Below, one piece after another: positions 19,262-31,606 of a stretch of 64,000 bases of DNA. The notes under the pieces were generated by a model. It was given only the letters and a program-made list of their open reading frames with translations, had not been told where the DNA came from and made no database searches. The position numbers and the translations under genes are program-made. The stretch covers positions 1 through 64,000 of the forward strand of contig CP063810.1 of NCBI GenBank assembly GCA_022818765.1, in the 5' to 3' direction. Each line of letters opens with the position of its first letter. Within the stretch, counting starts at the first letter, position 1. Origin of the DNA: Bordetella sp. (GTDB lineage: Bacteria > Pseudomonadota > Gammaproteobacteria > Burkholderiales > Burkholderiaceae_B).

Positions 19262-20428
19262 TTGTTATCCGAATTTTTTCATAAAGACACTAAATATTTT
19301 TGTCCTGCTATTTTAGCTTTAGCAGATGGATCGGTTTTCCATGGAAGATCAATTGGTTCTAAAGGTTATGTTGTTGCTGAACTTGTATTTAATACATCAA
19401 TGACGGGATATCAGGAAATTCTTACAGACCCAAGCTATAAAGGTCAGATTGTTACATTAACTTATCCACATATTGGAAATACAGGTATTAATAATGAAGA
19501 TATTGAATCTGATTGCATACATGCCTCAGGTTTAGTTGTTCGAGATTGTCCTGAAAAAGCATCAAATTTTCGTTCGAATCAATCATTGCAAGATTATCTG
19601 TGTTCACAAAATATTGTGGCAATTTCTGATGTGTCCACTCGTAGTATCACCCATATTCTCCGTCAGAAAGGTGCTCAGGGAGCATGTATTTATGTAGGAG
19701 AGGATACAAAAACAGCTCTTGATTTAGCTAAAAATTTTTCAGGAATGTCTGGACAAGATTTAACAAAATCAGTATCAATTAATAAATCAATTATTTGGAG
19801 TCAAGGAATCTGGCATCCATACACAGGATTTTCAGAATCAAAGAAGAACAAAGATTTCCATGTTGTCGCATATGATTTTGGAATCAAGAGGAATATACTG
19901 CGCTTATTAGTTGACCGAGGATGTGATGTAACACTTGTACCATCTAATACTCCAGCAGAAGATGCTTATAAACTAAACCCGGATGGAATTTTTTTATCTA
20001 ATGGCCCAGGAGATCCTGAAGCATGTACTGATGCGATTAATATAGTTAGTTCGTTTTTAAAAAGTAAACTACCTATTTTTGGTATTTGTTTTGGGCATCA
20101 AATAATAGGTTTAGCCATAGGTGCAAAAACTGTGAAAATGAAAACCGGTCATCACGGTAACAATCATCCAGTTCAGTGCTTATTTTCTAAAAATGTTTTT
20201 ATTACTAGTCAAAATCATGGTTTTATGATTGATGGAAAAACTTTGCCATCAAATACTCGAATAACTCATTTATCTTTATTTGATGGTTCTGTTCAAGGTT
20301 TTGAATTTATAGACCGACCCGCTTTTTGTTTTCAAGGTCATCCAGAAGCAAGTCCTGGGCCACATGAAATGGTTGTCTTATTTGATAAATTTGTTAGATT
20401 GATGATTGATAATCAAAATAAAAAATAA
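19262..20428 (+). CDS. carA: Carbamoyl-phosphate synthase small subunit
   Basis: Glutaminase subunit supplying ammonia to CarB for arginine and pyrimidine synthesis. N-terminal [18 protein letters not shown] and [18 protein letters not shown]-terminal class I amidotransferase with the nucleophile in [15 protein letters not shown] and His/Glu in [13 protein letters not shown]. No ATG precedes the conserved region. I chose TTG 19262 because GAGG at 19252-19255 sits 6 nt upstream; TTG 19250 would overlap that site. This gives 388 aa. carB starts 5 nt after the stop. Confidence 0.94.
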   Translation: MLSEFFHKDTKYFCPAILALADGSVFHGRSIGSKGYVVAELVFNTSMTGYQEILTDPSYKGQIVTLTYPHIGNTGINNEDIESDCIHASGLVVRDCPEKASNFRSNQSLQDYLCSQNIVAISDVSTRSITHILRQKGAQGACIYVGEDTKTALDLAKNFSGMSGQDLTKSVSINKSIIWSQGIWHPYTGFSESKKNKDFHVVAYDFGIKRNILRLLVDRGCDVTLVPSNTPAEDAYKLNPDGIFLSNGPGDPEACTDAINIVSSFLKSKLPIFGICFGHQIIGLAIGAKTVKMKTGHHGNNHPVQCLFSKNVFITSQNHGFMIDGKTLPSNTRITHLSLFDGSVQGFEFIDRPAFCFQGHPEASPGPHEMVVLFDKFVRLMIDNQNKK

Positions 20429-20433
20429 ATATT

Positions 20434-23400
20434 ATGCCTAAGCGTACAGATTTAGAAAGTATCCTCATTATCGGAGCTGGGCCTATTATAATAGGCCAGG
20501 CATGTGAGTTTGATTATTCAGGTACACAAGCTTGCAAAGCTTTAAAAGCTGAAGGATATAAAACTATATTAATAAATAGTAATCCAGCTACAATTATGAC
20601 AGATCCAGATACAGCGGATAGGACATATATCGAGCCGATTACTTGGCAAGCAGTTGAAAAAATTATCAACCGTGAAAGACCTGATGCATTGTTAGCAACA
20701 ATGGGAGGTCAAACTGCTTTAAATTGTGCTCTTGATTTGGTTAATCAAGGAATTCTAAATAAATATAACGTAGAATTAATTGGAGCAAGTGCTTCTGCTA
20801 TTGAAAAAGCAGAAGATCGTCAAAAATTTAAACGATGCATGAATAAGATTGGTCTTGAAACAGCTAAATCAGGAATAGCCCGCAGTATGAAAGAAGCTTG
20901 GAATATACAAAAACGTATAGCTTCTGAATTAAATAGTTCAGGTTTTCCGATTGTAATTCGGCCTAGTTTCACCATGGGTGGTTTTGGAGGAGGAATTGCT
21001 TATAATAAAAAGGATTTTGAATCTATTTGTCACAGGGGATTAATAGCTTCACCTACTAGTGAATTGTTAATAGAGGAATCACTTTTAGGTTGGAAAGAAT
21101 TTGAAATGGAAGTGGTTCGAGATAAAGCTGATAATTGCATTATTGTGTGTTCTATTGAAAATATAGATCCCATGGGTGTACACACAGGAGATTCGATTAC
21201 AGTAGCCCCAGTTCAAACATTGACAGATAAAGAATACCAAATCATGCGGAATGCATCAATTTCAGTATTGCGAGAGATCGGTGTTTCAACAGGAGGATCT
21301 AACGTTCAGTTTGCTGTTCATCCAAATTCAGGTCGAATGATTGTTATCGAAATGAATCCAAGGGTATCTAGGTCATCAGCTTTAGCATCTAAAGCCACTG
21401 GTTTTCCAATCGCTAAAATAGCAGCTTTCTTAGCTGTAGGTTACACTCTGAATGAAATAAATAATGAAATCACCGGTGGAGCAATTCCAGCTTCTTTTGA
21501 GCCTACTTTAGATTATGTGGTTACTAAAATACCCCGTTTTTCAGTTGAAAAATTTCCTGCAGTAGATGTACGTTTAACTACTCAAATGAAGTCTGTAGGT
21601 GAGGTAATGGCTATTGGTAGAACTTTTCAAGAATCCTTTCAAAAAGCATTAAGAGGATTAGAAAATGGTATTGATGGTTTATCAAATTCAAATAATTGTG
21701 ATGAAGAAAAACTTTGCAAGGAGCTTTCAGAACCTGGACCTGAAAGAATATGGTATTTAAGTAGTGCTTTTTCTCAAGGTTTTACTTTAGAAAAAGTATA
21801 TGAACTTACAAATATTGATCCGTGGTTTTTATCTCAGATTAAGGAACTTGTAGATCTTGAATGCATTCTTCGGAATAAAGATATTTCTGATTTAACTCAT
21901 AATATATTATGGAAATTAAAACGTTATGGTTTTTCTGATAATTGTTTAGGTTTTTTGTTAAATACTACTGAGTCAGAGATTAGAAAACTGCGCAAAAAAA
22001 TGAATGTGCTCCCAGCATATAAGCGTGTTGATACCTGTGCTGCAGAATTTTCCGCACATACAGCATATATGTATTCTACTTATGAAGAAGAATGTGAATC
22101 TGCTCCTTCCAATAGAAAAAAAGTAATTATTTTAGGAGGAGGTCCAAATCGAATTGGACAAGGTATCGAATTTGATTATTGTTGTGTTCATGCTTCACTA
22201 GCATTGCGTGAAGATGGTTATGAAACAATTATGGTAAATTGTAATCCTGAAACTGTTTCAACTGACTATGATACGTCGGATCGTCTATATTTTGAACCTC
22301 TAGCTTTAGAAAACGTTCTTGATATTGTTGACAAGGAAAATCCTGTTGGAGTTATTGTACAATATGGAGGACAAACTCCATTGAAATTAGCTTCAGCTCT
22401 TGAAACTAATGGAGTTCCCATCATCGGAACTTGTTGTGAATCAATAGATATAGCAGAGGATCGCGAACGATTTCAACATCTTTTAAAAAAATTAAAGTTA
22501 CAACAACCACCAAATTTTACTGCTCGGAATCAGTCAGAAGCTTTATTGAAGGCCAATGAAATTGGATATCCTTTAATAGTAAGACCTAGTTATGTTTTAG
22601 GTGGACATGCTATGGAAATAGTTCATGATGAACAAGAATTAAAATTCTATATACAACAAACTGTTAGAATTAGCTATGATCACCCGATACTTCTAGATAG
22701 ATTTTTGAACAATGCAATAGAGGTTGACGTTGATTGTTTATCTGATGGAACAAATGTTTTTATTGCTGGAGTAATGCAACATATTGAGCAAGCTGGAATT
22801 CATTCAGGTGATTCAGCTTGTTGTCTTCCACCATATTCTTTATCTTCAGAAATTATTTCAGAAATTAAATGGCAAACTAAAATTATGGCAAAATCTTTGA
22901 ATGTTCAAGGTCTAATGAATGTTCAATTTGCTATACAAGAAGATAATATTTATGTGCTTGAAGTTAATCCTAGAGCTTCCCGAACAATTCCTTATGTATC
23001 TAAAGCAACAGGTTTACAACTGGCAAAAATCGCTGCAAGAATCATGGTAGGAGAAAATTTAACTAAGCAGAATATTAAAGAAGAAATTGTTCCTTTCTAT
23101 TTTTCAATTAAAGAAGCTGTTTTTCCATTTATTAAATTTCCTGGAGTAGATACCATTCTTGGTCCTGAGATGAAATCAACTGGAGAAGTTATGGGAATAG
23201 GAATGACATTTGGGGAAGCTTTTCTTAAAGCTCAGTTATCTGCTGGTATACATTTTCCTGAATTTGGTAATGTTTTTATTAGTGTAAAATCTCAGGATAA
23301 ATCAGCTGTTGTTGATATTGCTTTTAGGTTACATAATTTTGGTTTTAAATTAATAGCTACGAATGGAACAGCATTAGCGATCGAACAGAACGGTATTCCT

Positions 23401-23679
23401 ATACAAAGAGTATATAAAGTCAATGAGGGAACTCCGCATATCATAGATATGATTAAAAGCGGCAAGATATCTTTAATTATTAATACTGTTGAAGATCGAA
23501 AAAAATCTATAGCCGATTCTCAGCTTATTCGGACCCAGGCTTTAATGAATAATATTACTTCTTTTACTACTATTTCAGGAGCTCGTGCAGCAATTGAAAG
23601 TATGTACTTTTTAAGAAGAAATAAAAGCATGCAAGTATATTCTTTGCAAGAATTACATAAATCTTTGAAAAATTCATAA
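20434..23679 (+). CDS. carB: Carbamoyl-phosphate synthase large subunit
   Basis: Uses ammonia, bicarbonate and two ATP to make carbamoyl phosphate. 1081 aa, full length. Two homologous ATP-grasp halves are visible: [21 protein letters not shown] and [14 protein letters not shown] in the first, [20 protein letters not shown] and [14 protein letters not shown] in the second. Metal-binding [20 protein letters not shown] and [20 protein letters not shown] are both intact. The C-terminal MGS-like allosteric domain begins near residue 940 ([16 protein letters not shown]). Coupled to carA with a 5-nt gap. Confidence 0.97.
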   Translation: MPKRTDLESILIIGAGPIIIGQACEFDYSGTQACKALKAEGYKTILINSNPATIMTDPDTADRTYIEPITWQAVEKIINRERPDALLATMGGQTALNCALDLVNQGILNKYNVELIGASASAIEKAEDRQKFKRCMNKIGLETAKSGIARSMKEAWNIQKRIASELNSSGFPIVIRPSFTMGGFGGGIAYNKKDFESICHRGLIASPTSELLIEESLLGWKEFEMEVVRDKADNCIIVCSIENIDPMGVHTGDSITVAPVQTLTDKEYQIMRNASISVLREIGVSTGGSNVQFAVHPNSGRMIVIEMNPRVSRSSALASKATGFPIAKIAAFLAVGYTLNEINNEITGGAIPASFEPTLDYVVTKIPRFSVEKFPAVDVRLTTQMKSVGEVMAIGRTFQESFQKALRGLENGIDGLSNSNNCDEEKLCKELSEPGPERIWYLSSAFSQGFTLEKVYELTNIDPWFLSQIKELVDLECILRNKDISDLTHNILWKLKRYGFSDNCLGFLLNTTESEIRKLRKKMNVLPAYKRVDTCAAEFSAHTAYMYSTYEEECESAPSNRKKVIILGGGPNRIGQGIEFDYCCVHASLALREDGYETIMVNCNPETVSTDYDTSDRLYFEPLALENVLDIVDKENPVGVIVQYGGQTPLKLASALETNGVPIIGTCCESIDIAEDRERFQHLLKKLKLQQPPNFTARNQSEALLKANEIGYPLIVRPSYVLGGHAMEIVHDEQELKFYIQQTVRISYDHPILLDRFLNNAIEVDVDCLSDGTNVFIAGVMQHIEQAGIHSGDSACCLPPYSLSSEIISEIKWQTKIMAKSLNVQGLMNVQFAIQEDNIYVLEVNPRASRTIPYVSKATGLQLAKIAARIMVGENLTKQNIKEEIVPFYFSIKEAVFPFIKFPGVDTILGPEMKSTGEVMGIGMTFGEAFLKAQLSAGIHFPEFGNVFISVKSQDKSAVVDIAFRLHNFGFKLIATNGTALAIEQNGIPIQRVYKVNEGTPHIIDMIKSGKISLIINTVEDRKKSIADSQLIRTQALMNNITSFTTISGARAAIESMYFLRRNKSMQVYSLQELHKSLKNS

Positions 23680-23859
23680 AGATCTCAATAATTTTTTTGA
23701 AAATCAATTATTTGCTTAAGCTTGCAATGAATAGGATTATTGGTCACAATACTTGACAAACTATAACTCAACATTAGTATTTTTAATTTTTTAATAAATT
23801 GTTTTTATTGAATTCATCAAGTTTTTTAAAAATATCAGGTAATTTTATCGGAAATTGAT

Positions 23860-24339
23860 ATGCAGCAATCTATTCCAATCACAGTACAAGGAGCAAAAAG
23901 ATTGCAAAAAGAGCTTATTCACTTAAAAACAGTTGATCGACCTGCTGTGATTACTGCTATTGCTGAAGCTCGTTCGCATGGTGATCTATCAGAAAATGCA
24001 GAGTATGATGCTGCAAGAGAGAAACAAGGATTTATTGAAGGTAAAATTAGTGCATTAGAAAGGACTCTTTCTAATGCACAGATAATAGATCCTTTATCAT
24101 TAAATGCTGAGGGAAGGGCAGTTTTTGGTTCAACAATTGATCTTGAAGATCTTAATTCAGGAAATCGAATCACTTATCAAATTGTTGGAGATCTTGAAGC
24201 TGATGTTCGCTCAAACTTAATATCTGTTTCTAGTCCATTGGCACGTGCTTTAATTGGAAAAATATCAGGAGATATAATCTCTGTACATGTCCCTTCTGGT
24301 GTTATAGATTATGAAATTTTAAATGTTCGATATATTTAA
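23860..24339 (+). CDS. greA: Transcript cleavage factor GreA
   Basis: Rescues backtracked RNA polymerase by stimulating transcript cleavage. 159 aa. The N-terminal coiled coil carries the acidic tip region [27 protein letters not shown] (residues about 37-63, with the DLSEN catalytic acid signature), and the C-terminal FKBP-like domain ends [21 protein letters not shown]. Relatives place greA between carB and rlmE, as here. Confidence 0.96.
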   Translation: MQQSIPITVQGAKRLQKELIHLKTVDRPAVITAIAEARSHGDLSENAEYDAAREKQGFIEGKISALERTLSNAQIIDPLSLNAEGRAVFGSTIDLEDLNSGNRITYQIVGDLEADVRSNLISVSSPLARALIGKISGDIISVHVPSGVIDYEILNVRYI

Positions 24340-24394
24340 AATCTTTATTAAGATCGGTTTTATTATTTTCTTTAGTTCTTATATCGAATTTCAA

Positions 24395-25032
24395 ATGTCT
24401 AAAAAAACAATTAAATCTAAAAAAAATGGATTAATAATCATTTGAATGATGCTTATGTGCAACTTGCTCAAAAAATAGGTTATCGATCAAGAGCAGCATT
24501 TAAATTAATAGAAATTCTTAGATTGGAAAAACTTATATTTCCAGGAAATTATGTTGTTGATTTAGGAGCTTCGCCAGGTAGCTGGTCTCAAGTTATTCAG
24601 AAACGTTTAACTGATACCGATGGTATCTTAAATGGACGAATTATTGCATTAGATTTACTGCCTATGATACCAATTCCAGGAGTTGAATTTATTCAAGGTG
24701 ATTTTCGCGATGTTGCTATTTTGCAACGATTAGAACAGACATTGGAAAATAGGAGAATTGATGTTGTAGTATCAGATATGGTTCCTAATTTATCCGGTGT
24801 TAAATGTGCTGATTCAGTTCGCATTCAGCATGTATGTGAATTAGCTATGGAATTTGCATTAACTCATATTAAATATGATGGAGCTTTGTTAATTAAAGCT
24901 TTTCATGGCAGTTACTTTTCACAAATTGTAAAATCAGCAAAACTTAGTTTTAAAAAGGTTATTGAACATAAACCTAAAGCATCCCGAAGCGAATCGTCGG
25001 AAGTGTTTCTGGTAGCTCGTTCTCTAAAATAA
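24395..25032 (+). CDS. rlmE: 23S rRNA U2552 2'-O-methyltransferase RlmE (FtsJ), one frameshift
   Basis: Methylates U2552 of 23S rRNA late in large-subunit assembly. SAM motif YVVDLGASPGSWSQVI, K-D-K-E tetrad candidates in YRSRAAFKL, VSDMVPNLSG, LIKAFHG and SSEVFLVAR. The open frame with conserved residues starts only at 24442, but ATG 24395 begins a lysine-rich leader, and adding one A to the A8 run at 24419-24426 gives KSKKKWINNHLNDAYVQLAQ, which matches the family N-terminus. Without the repair the leader stops at TGA near 24443. Followed by ftsH, the usual neighbour. Confidence 0.9.
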
Positions 25033-25177
25033 TGAAAAAATCTACTGTTGAAACATATCTTTTTCTAATCTTCTTATTAAGTGTTTGATTAAATTAGATA
25101 AAATCATCAATTTGATTTTTAATCTGTGTAGAATTTCAAATATTTTCTAATCCAAAACAATAGCTGGGAGTTTAACT

Positions 25178-27088
25178 TTGAACAATTCTTTCTCGAAGTT
25201 TATGATTTGGATGGTAGTTATTTTAGTGCTTTTTTCATTATTTAAGCACTTTGATGGACGGAATCAATCTCGAGATGACTACTATACATACACTCAATTT
25301 ATGGAAGATGCAAAAGTTGGTCATATACGCCACGTTAGCGTACAAGGAGATACTTTGCATGTTCTTCCTTATAGTGGGCGTCCTTATACTTTAACTTCTC
25401 CTGGTGATATCTGGATGGTTTCCGATTTGCTAAAATTTGGTGTTAAAGTTTCAGGTCAACCACGTGAGGAACCCTCGTTGTTAGCTAGCATTTTTATTTC
25501 TTGGTTTCCAATGTTGTTACTAATTGGTGTATGGATATTTTTTATGAAACAAATGCAAGGAGGAGGAAAAGGCGGAGCTTTTAGTTTTGGAAAATCTCGT
25601 GCTCGAATGCTTGATGATAATGCTAATCAAACTACTTTTGCTGATGTAGCTGGTTGTGATGAAGCTAAAGATGAGGTGCAAGAATTAGTTGATTTTCTTC
25701 GTGAACCTTCAAAATTCCAAAAATTAGGAGGTCGAATTCCGCGTGGAATTTTAATGGTAGGTTCTCCAGGAACAGGTAAAACACTTTTAGCTAGAGCTAT
25801 TGCAGGTGAAGCAAAAGTCCCATTTTTCAGTATTTCAGGTTCTGATTTTGTGGAAATGTTTGTAGGAGTAGGAGCATCTCGCGTTAGAGATATGTTTGAA
25901 AATGCAAAGAAACATTCTCCATGTATTATATTTATTGATGAAATAGACGCTGTAGGTCGTCAACGAGGAGCTGGAGTTGGAGGAGGAAATGATGAAAGGG
26001 AACAGACTCTAAATCAGATGTTAGTTGAAATGGACGGATTTGAAGCAGGGAAAGGTGTTATTGTAATTGCTGCAACAAATCGTCCAGATGTCTTAGATCC
26101 TGCATTGTTGCGACCTGGTCGTTTTGATAGGCAAGTTGTAGTTCCGCTACCTGATATTAGAGGAAGGGATCAAATATTAAAAGTTCATATGCGTAAAGTT
26201 CCATTAACTAAGGATGTAAATTCAACAATTTTAGCTAGAGGGACACCTGGATTTTCTGGTGCAGATTTAGCGAATCTTGTAAATGAAGCTGCTTTATTTG
26301 CTGCTCGTAGAAATGGTCGAACAGTTGAGATGTCTGATTTTGAAAAAGCTAAAGATAAAATTATTATGGGAGCAGAACGCCGATCTATGGTTATGCCTGA
26401 AGAAGAGCGTAGAAACACTGCTTATCATGAATCAGGGCATGCAATTGTTGCAAAAATTTTACCAAAAACAGATCCTGTACATAAAGTTACAATTATTCCT
26501 AGGGGGCGTGCTTTAGGGGTAACAATGCAATTGCCAGAAGGTGATCGTTATTCAATGGATAAAGATCGTCTGTTAAATACAATTGCTGTACTTTTTGGTG
26601 GTCGAGTTGCTGAAGAAATTTTTATGCAACAAATGACAACAGGAGCTTCTAATGATTTTGAACGAGCTACATCAATTGCTCGAGATATTGTAACTAGATA
26701 TGGAATGACTGATGAATTAGGACCAATGGTTTATGCAGATAATGAAGGGGAGGTTTTTCTAGGTCGGAGTGTGACAAAAACAACTCATGTTTCCGAAGCA
26801 ACTATGCAAAAGGTAGATGCAGAAATTCGTCGCATCATTGATGATCAGTATAATATAGCTCGAAAAATTCTTGAAGAAAATAGGAACATAGTTAAAGTTA
26901 TGGCAGCTACTCTTCTTGAATGGGAAACAATTGATGCCGATCAAATTAATGATATTATGTCTGGTCGAACTCCTCGACCAAATGACGTATCCTCACCGAC
27001 ATCTTCTGATATTCCTCCGATGTCCCCACCGCCTCCACCATCAGATGGTTTAACAACTGAAAATAATCCAGGCACTGCTCCTATATAA
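25178..27088 (+). CDS. ftsH: ATP-dependent zinc metalloprotease FtsH
   Basis: A membrane AAA+ protease that degrades misfolded membrane proteins and regulatory targets such as LpxC. 636 aa. Two membrane segments ([15 protein letters not shown] near residue 10 and [18 protein letters not shown] near 110), Walker [14 protein letters not shown], Walker [12 protein letters not shown], second region of homology [22 protein letters not shown], and the zinc motif HESGHA near residue 417. The C-terminus is proline-rich. Start is TTG 25178, supported by GGAG at 25167-25170 seven nt upstream and no nearby ATG that keeps the first membrane helix. Confidence 0.97.
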   Translation: MNNSFSKFMIWMVVILVLFSLFKHFDGRNQSRDDYYTYTQFMEDAKVGHIRHVSVQGDTLHVLPYSGRPYTLTSPGDIWMVSDLLKFGVKVSGQPREEPSLLASIFISWFPMLLLIGVWIFFMKQMQGGGKGGAFSFGKSRARMLDDNANQTTFADVAGCDEAKDEVQELVDFLREPSKFQKLGGRIPRGILMVGSPGTGKTLLARAIAGEAKVPFFSISGSDFVEMFVGVGASRVRDMFENAKKHSPCIIFIDEIDAVGRQRGAGVGGGNDEREQTLNQMLVEMDGFEAGKGVIVIAATNRPDVLDPALLRPGRFDRQVVVPLPDIRGRDQILKVHMRKVPLTKDVNSTILARGTPGFSGADLANLVNEAALFAARRNGRTVEMSDFEKAKDKIIMGAERRSMVMPEEERRNTAYHESGHAIVAKILPKTDPVHKVTIIPRGRALGVTMQLPEGDRYSMDKDRLLNTIAVLFGGRVAEEIFMQQMTTGASNDFERATSIARDIVTRYGMTDELGPMVYADNEGEVFLGRSVTKTTHVSEATMQKVDAEIRRIIDDQYNIARKILEENRNIVKVMAATLLEWETIDADQINDIMSGRTPRPNDVSSPTSSDIPPMSPPPPPSDGLTTENNPGTAPI

Positions 27089-27125
27089 ATTTTATATAAA
27101 ACTTAAAATACATATCTTTTATCTG

Positions 27126-27980
27126 ATGCATATTTTCCAATGTGGTCGATTCGAACTAAATTTCAAGCGCCCGCTTATCATGGGTATAGTTAATATTACG
27201 CCAGATTCATTTTCGGATGGCGGACTTTATGAAACAGCTGATTTAGCTATTGCTCATGCTTTCAAATTAATTCATGAGGGAGCAGACATTTTAGATTTAG
27301 GTGGAGAGTCTACCCGTCCTGGATTCACACCAGTATCAGAAGATAAGGAAAAAAAACGATTATTACCTGTTATTGAAGCATTATATAATCAAAATATTCC
27401 TTTATCAGTAGATACATCTAAACCAGAGGTAATGCGATCAGTATTGGATTCTGGAGTTGATATGATTAATGATGTATATGGATTTACAAAAACAGGAGCA
27501 ATGGAAGCCGTATCATCATCAAAATGTGGTCTTTGCATAATGCATATTAAACATCAATTATCTAAGATTAGATTTCATAATGAATTAGATCTTTTAGAGT
27601 TGTTCAATGAAATTAAGAATTTTTTGGAAAATCAAAAAAGGCATCTTCTTATGTCCGGTATTCACATGAATAGGATGGTTTTTGATCCAGGATTCGGTTT
27701 TGGTAAAACTCCAAATCAAAATTATTTTTTGTTAAAAAAAATTTCTGATCTTAAAAGATTTTGCTTCCCATTGATGGTTGGCTTATCACGAAAATCTATG
27801 ATAGGAGCAGCAACAGGAAAAAAAGTTTCAGATAGATTGTATGGAAGTCTTTCAGCAGCTTTAACTTGTGTATCAAAGGGAGTTGAAATTTTACGTGTAC
27901 ATGATGTTGCTGCTACAGTAGATGCTCTTCGAGTTTGGAAATCTGCTCAGCAAGGATATGTATTTTATGAATCAAAATAA
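27126..27980 (+). CDS. folP: Dihydropteroate synthase
   Basis: Condenses p-aminobenzoate with the pterin pyrophosphate in folate synthesis. 284 aa, TIM barrel. Motifs: MGIVNITPDSFSDGG near residue 19, EGADILDLGGESTRPG, MINDVYGF, VFDPGFGFGKTPNQN, VGLSRKSMIG and the terminal LRVHDVAATVDALRVW. It begins 37 nt after ftsH and overlaps the glmM start by 14 nt, suggesting co-translation in ftsH-folP-glmM. Confidence 0.95.
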   Translation: MHIFQCGRFELNFKRPLIMGIVNITPDSFSDGGLYETADLAIAHAFKLIHEGADILDLGGESTRPGFTPVSEDKEKKRLLPVIEALYNQNIPLSVDTSKPEVMRSVLDSGVDMINDVYGFTKTGAMEAVSSSKCGLCIMHIKHQLSKIRFHNELDLLELFNEIKNFLENQKRHLLMSGIHMNRMVFDPGFGFGKTPNQNYFLLKKISDLKRFCFPLMVGLSRKSMIGAATGKKVSDRLYGSLSAALTCVSKGVEILRVHDVAATVDALRVWKSAQQGYVFYESK

Positions 27981-29312
27981 ATGTCCACGTAAATATTTTG
28001 GAACCGATGGTATCAGAGGTAAGGTAGGTGGACATATAATTAATCCAGCATTTATCCTTCGTTTAGGCTATGCTGCGGGCTATGTTTTTTCTCAGAATTA
28101 CTCTGGTCATGGACGGCCTAAAGTAATCATTGGAAAAGATACTCGAATATCTGGATATATGCTTGAATCAGCTTTAGAATCTGGATTATCTGCAGCAGGT
28201 ATAGATGTATTGCTCGCTGGTCCAATTCCTACTGCAGCAGTTGCATATTTTACAAGAGCTTTTCGTTTAGTTGCTGGAATCATGATTAGTGCTTCTCATA
28301 ACCCATATAGTGATAATGGAATCAAATTTTTTTCTTCGCATGGCGTTAAATTATCAGATATTACGGAATTCGATATTGAGTCGGCATTAGAAAAACCAAT
28401 GAGATGTGTTATGTCCGAGAATCTTGGTCGTGCAACTCGAATACAAGATGCCAAAGGTAGATATATAGAATTCTGTAAAAATACATTTCCAAATGAACTC
28501 GATTTAAATGGTCTTAAAATTGTAATTGATGCTGCCCATGGGGCAGCTTATAGCATTGCTCCATGTATTTTTACAGAATTAGGTGCTGAAGTTCACACTG
28601 TTGGGGTTTCGCCTGATGGTCTTAACATTAATAAAAATGTAGGTTCGCTGTTTGCTAAATCGTTAACCAAAACAGTTCAAAAAATTAATGCTGATTTTGG
28701 AATTGCTTTAGATGGAGATGCTGATCGTGTTCAAATAGTAGATGGAGAAGGACGTTTATTTAATGGAGATGAGCTCTTATATGCAATAATTCGTGAACGC
28801 ATGATAAATTCGAATGTTTTGGGTGTTGTTGGTACTTTAATGACAAATTATGGATTTGAGCTTCAAATGCAAAAATTAGGTATAAATTTTGAAAGAACTA
28901 ATGTTGGGGATCGTTATGTAATGGAACGATTGCAAGCTCGTGATTGGATCTATGGGGGGAAAGTTCAGGTCATTTAATTTGTTTAGATTGTCATACCACT
29001 GGCGATGGTATTATTTCTGCTTTGCAAGTTTTAATTGCTTTAAGGAAAAGTGGACAATCCCTTTCAAAATGGATTAGTAGTTTATTTATGTATCCACAAA
29101 TAACAGTTAATATTCCATGGAGTAGTGGATTAGATTGGAGATTGCATGATAAGCTAAAAAATACATTTCACTCAATTGAAAATGATTTATATGGAAAAGG
29201 TCGAGTTTTGATTCGACATTCCGGAACCGAACCAAAATTACGTTTGATGGTCGAATCAGAAGATAATGAACTAGCAGTTTCTTGTATCGAAAGATTAAGT
29301 GCATGCATATAG
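27967..29312 (+). CDS. glmM: Phosphoglucosamine mutase, one frameshift
   Basis: Converts glucosamine-6-phosphate to glucosamine-1-phosphate for peptidoglycan and lipid A. From ATG 27967: RKYFGTDGIRGKVGG, phosphoserine loop MISASHNPYSDNGIKFF, metal loop DGDADRVQIVDGEG, then after the break SSGHLICLDCHTTGDGIISALQ and the phosphate-binding RHSGTEPKLRLMVE. One G added to the G6 run at 28954-28959 restores YGGESSGHL and gives about 449 aa, normal length. As read, the sugar-binding GE(S)SGH loop and domain 4 would be lost; since glmM is normally essential, a sequence error or slippage rescue is likely. Confidence 0.93.
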
Positions 29313-29403
29313 TTATGAATATAGAAATCTAATTATGAAATTATAAAAATTTTTATAAAAAATACATCAATATTTCAATCAATCTTTTTAAGTAATAGAA
29401 AAT

Positions 29404-29430
29404 TTTAGACTCTTTATTAAAGAGTCTAAA
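29404..29430. promoter_or_regulatory. 12-bp hairpin just upstream of pstS
   Basis: A perfect 12-bp stem (29404-29415 with 29419-29430) closing on a 3-nt loop lies immediately before the pstS ribosome site AAAGGAACTC and ATG 29441. No T tract follows, so it is not a normal plus-strand terminator. It could stabilise the pstS mRNA 5' end or be a remnant glmM terminator. No Pho box resembling CTGTCAT repeats was seen in 29313-29403. Confidence 0.5.
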
Positions 29431-29440
29431 AGGAACTCAA

Positions 29441-30505
29441 ATGTTCAAATACAGCTTTACAAAAATATTAGTATTTCATGCTTTACTGATGCATGTATGT
29501 TGCATAGCAAATGCTCTAAATATTACAGGAGCTGGAGCTTCATTTCCCTACCCAATTTACACAAAATGGGCTGCTGATTACAAAATAGATACAAATAGAT
29601 TAGTCAATTATCAATCTATTGGATCTGGTGGTGGAAAACAACAAATCATTGCAAAAACTATAGATTTTGGGGCTGTAGATGATCCAATGGATCCAGATTT
29701 TTTAAAAGAAAATGGTTTATTCCAGTTTCCAGCAGTACTTGGAGGTACAGTAGCCATTGTTAATATTGATGGAGTGAAAGCTGGAGAGTTAAAATTATCA
29801 GGAGAGGTGTTAACTGATATTTTTTTAGGTTCAATAAAAAAATGGAATGATCAAGCTATTAAAGCGCTAAATCCAGATATTGTTTTTCCGGAAGTAGATA
29901 TTATTGTTGTACATCGTGCAGATGGATCAGGTACGACATTTAATTGGACAAACTATCTTTCAAAAGTTTCCCCTATTTGGAAGAAACAGGTCGGTGAAGG
30001 TAAATCTGTAAAATGGCCAACTGGTCAGGGTGGAAAAGGTAATGAAGGTGTAGCTGCCTATGTATCTCAACTAAAAAATTCAATAGGCTATGTTGAATAT
30101 ACTTATGCTAAAAAAAATAATTTAGCTTGGACTCAGTTAAAAAATAAAGCTGGAAAATTTGTACAACCAGAACAGCAAACATTTTCAGCGGCTGCTAAAA
30201 ATGCCGATTGGAAAAGTGCACCAGGAATGGGTATCATATTAACTAATGAATCTGGGGCTGAATCTTGGCCAATTACTTCAGCAAGTTTTATTGTAGTTCA
30301 CAAACAGCAAGAAAACCCTAATCAAGGACATGCAGTATTGGAATTTTTTGATTGGGTGTTTAAAAATGGAACAAAGTCAGCTAAAGATTTGGATTATGTA
30401 CCTTTACCAGATTTCATTACAAATAGAATTCGAGAGTCGTGGTTTGAAATAACAGGGATTGATAAAAAATCAATTTGGAATTCAAATATAACAAAAATAT
30501 CCTAA
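29441..30505 (+). CDS. pstS: Phosphate ABC transporter periplasmic binding protein PstS
   Basis: Captures inorganic phosphate in the periplasm and delivers it to PstCA. 354 aa with a signal peptide (KILVFHALLMHVCCIANAL, likely cut after ANA). Phosphate-binding signatures: ITGAGASFPYPIYTKW, YQSIGSGGGKQQI, DFGAVDDPMD, VHRADGSGTTFNWTNYLS and GNEGVAAYVSQLKNSIGYVEY. First gene of pstSCAB; 107 bp separate it from pstC. Confidence 0.97.
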   Translation: MFKYSFTKILVFHALLMHVCCIANALNITGAGASFPYPIYTKWAADYKIDTNRLVNYQSIGSGGGKQQIIAKTIDFGAVDDPMDPDFLKENGLFQFPAVLGGTVAIVNIDGVKAGELKLSGEVLTDIFLGSIKKWNDQAIKALNPDIVFPEVDIIVVHRADGSGTTFNWTNYLSKVSPIWKKQVGEGKSVKWPTGQGGKGNEGVAAYVSQLKNSIGYVEYTYAKKNNLAWTQLKNKAGKFVQPEQQTFSAAAKNADWKSAPGMGIILTNESGAESWPITSASFIVVHKQQENPNQGHAVLEFFDWVFKNGTKSAKDLDYVPLPDFITNRIRESWFEITGIDKKSIWNSNITKIS

Positions 30506-30612
30506 TTTTTCTTATCTATTGTGAGTTAACTTTTGTTATGTCTATGATGATATATAAGTGTCAAATATTAGGTTATATGCCATTTATCTGTTGTACTGAA
30601 TAACGGCATTAT

Positions 30613-31575
30613 ATGTTCCTTCTAAATCAAAATACTAATACATTGTTTGATAAATTATTTAGAATGCTTACTCGTTTTTTTGCATTCTTAGTCTTATTCT
30701 TATTGTTATCTATTGTCTCATCACTAATATATGGAAGTCGAGAATCGATAAATATATATGGATTATCTTTTATTTGGAAAAATGATTGGGATCCTGTAAA
30801 TCATAGCTATGGAGGTGCTATACCACTTATTGGTACTTTATTAACATCTTCTATTGCATTAATAATTGCAGTTCCAATGTCATTTGGAATAGCAATATTT
30901 CTCACAGAATTATCGCCTTCCTGGCTAAGACGTCCATTAGGAATAGCGATTGAAATGTTAGCTGCAATTCCTTCTATTATTTATGGTATGTGGGGACTGT
31001 TTATTTTTGTTCCTATCTTTCAAAAATATATACAACCTTTTTTAATTTCTATATTAAGTCCACTGCCTGGAATTGGATCATGGTTTACCGGTCCCCCTTT
31101 TGGCATTGGAATATTTACAGCAGGATTGATTTTATCAATTATGATTGTTCCATTCATAGCAACTGTAATGAGAGATGTATTTGAATTGGTGCCCGTGATA
31201 CTTAAGGAATCAGCTTATGGTTTGGGATGTACAACCTGGGAAGTAATATGGAATATTGTATTGCCCTTCACAAAATCTGGAGTTATTGGTGGGATTATGT
31301 TAGGTCTTGGCCGAGCTTTAGGGGAAACGATGGCTGTTACTTTTGTTATTGGTAATGCCTTTCAATTAACTGGATCATTATTTTCTTCTGGAAATTCGAT
31401 TTCATCAGCGTTAGCAAATGAATTTAACGAAGCTGCTGGACTTCAAAAATCAGCATTGTTGCAACTTGGTCTTATTTTATTTTTAATTACCACAATCATT
31501 TTTATTCTATCAAAAATTTTGCTTATTCATATTTCAGAACATGAGAATAAAAAAATATGGTCCGCTTGGAAATGA
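30613..31575 (+). CDS. pstC: Phosphate ABC transporter permease PstC
   Basis: One of two membrane subunits of the phosphate importer. 320 aa, about six membrane helices. The permease coupling loop reads [21 protein letters not shown] and is followed by [18 protein letters not shown], the typical PstC block. The N-terminal [22 protein letters not shown] is also diagnostic. It overlaps the longest possible pstA frame but ends 31 nt before the preferred pstA start. Confidence 0.95.
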   Translation: MFLLNQNTNTLFDKLFRMLTRFFAFLVLFLLLSIVSSLIYGSRESINIYGLSFIWKNDWDPVNHSYGGAIPLIGTLLTSSIALIIAVPMSFGIAIFLTELSPSWLRRPLGIAIEMLAAIPSIIYGMWGLFIFVPIFQKYIQPFLISILSPLPGIGSWFTGPPFGIGIFTAGLILSIMIVPFIATVMRDVFELVPVILKESAYGLGCTTWEVIWNIVLPFTKSGVIGGIMLGLGRALGETMAVTFVIGNAFQLTGSLFSSGNSISSALANEFNEAAGLQKSALLQLGLILFLITTIIFILSKILLIHISEHENKKIWSAWK

Positions 31576-31606
31576 GGTTATTGTGATTGAAGATACTAGA
31601 CTTACG

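Noticed and set aside
29313..29440. Pho box upstream of pstS
   Set aside because: No pair of CTGTCAT-like direct repeats with 11-nt spacing could be found; only an AT palindrome and a hairpin.
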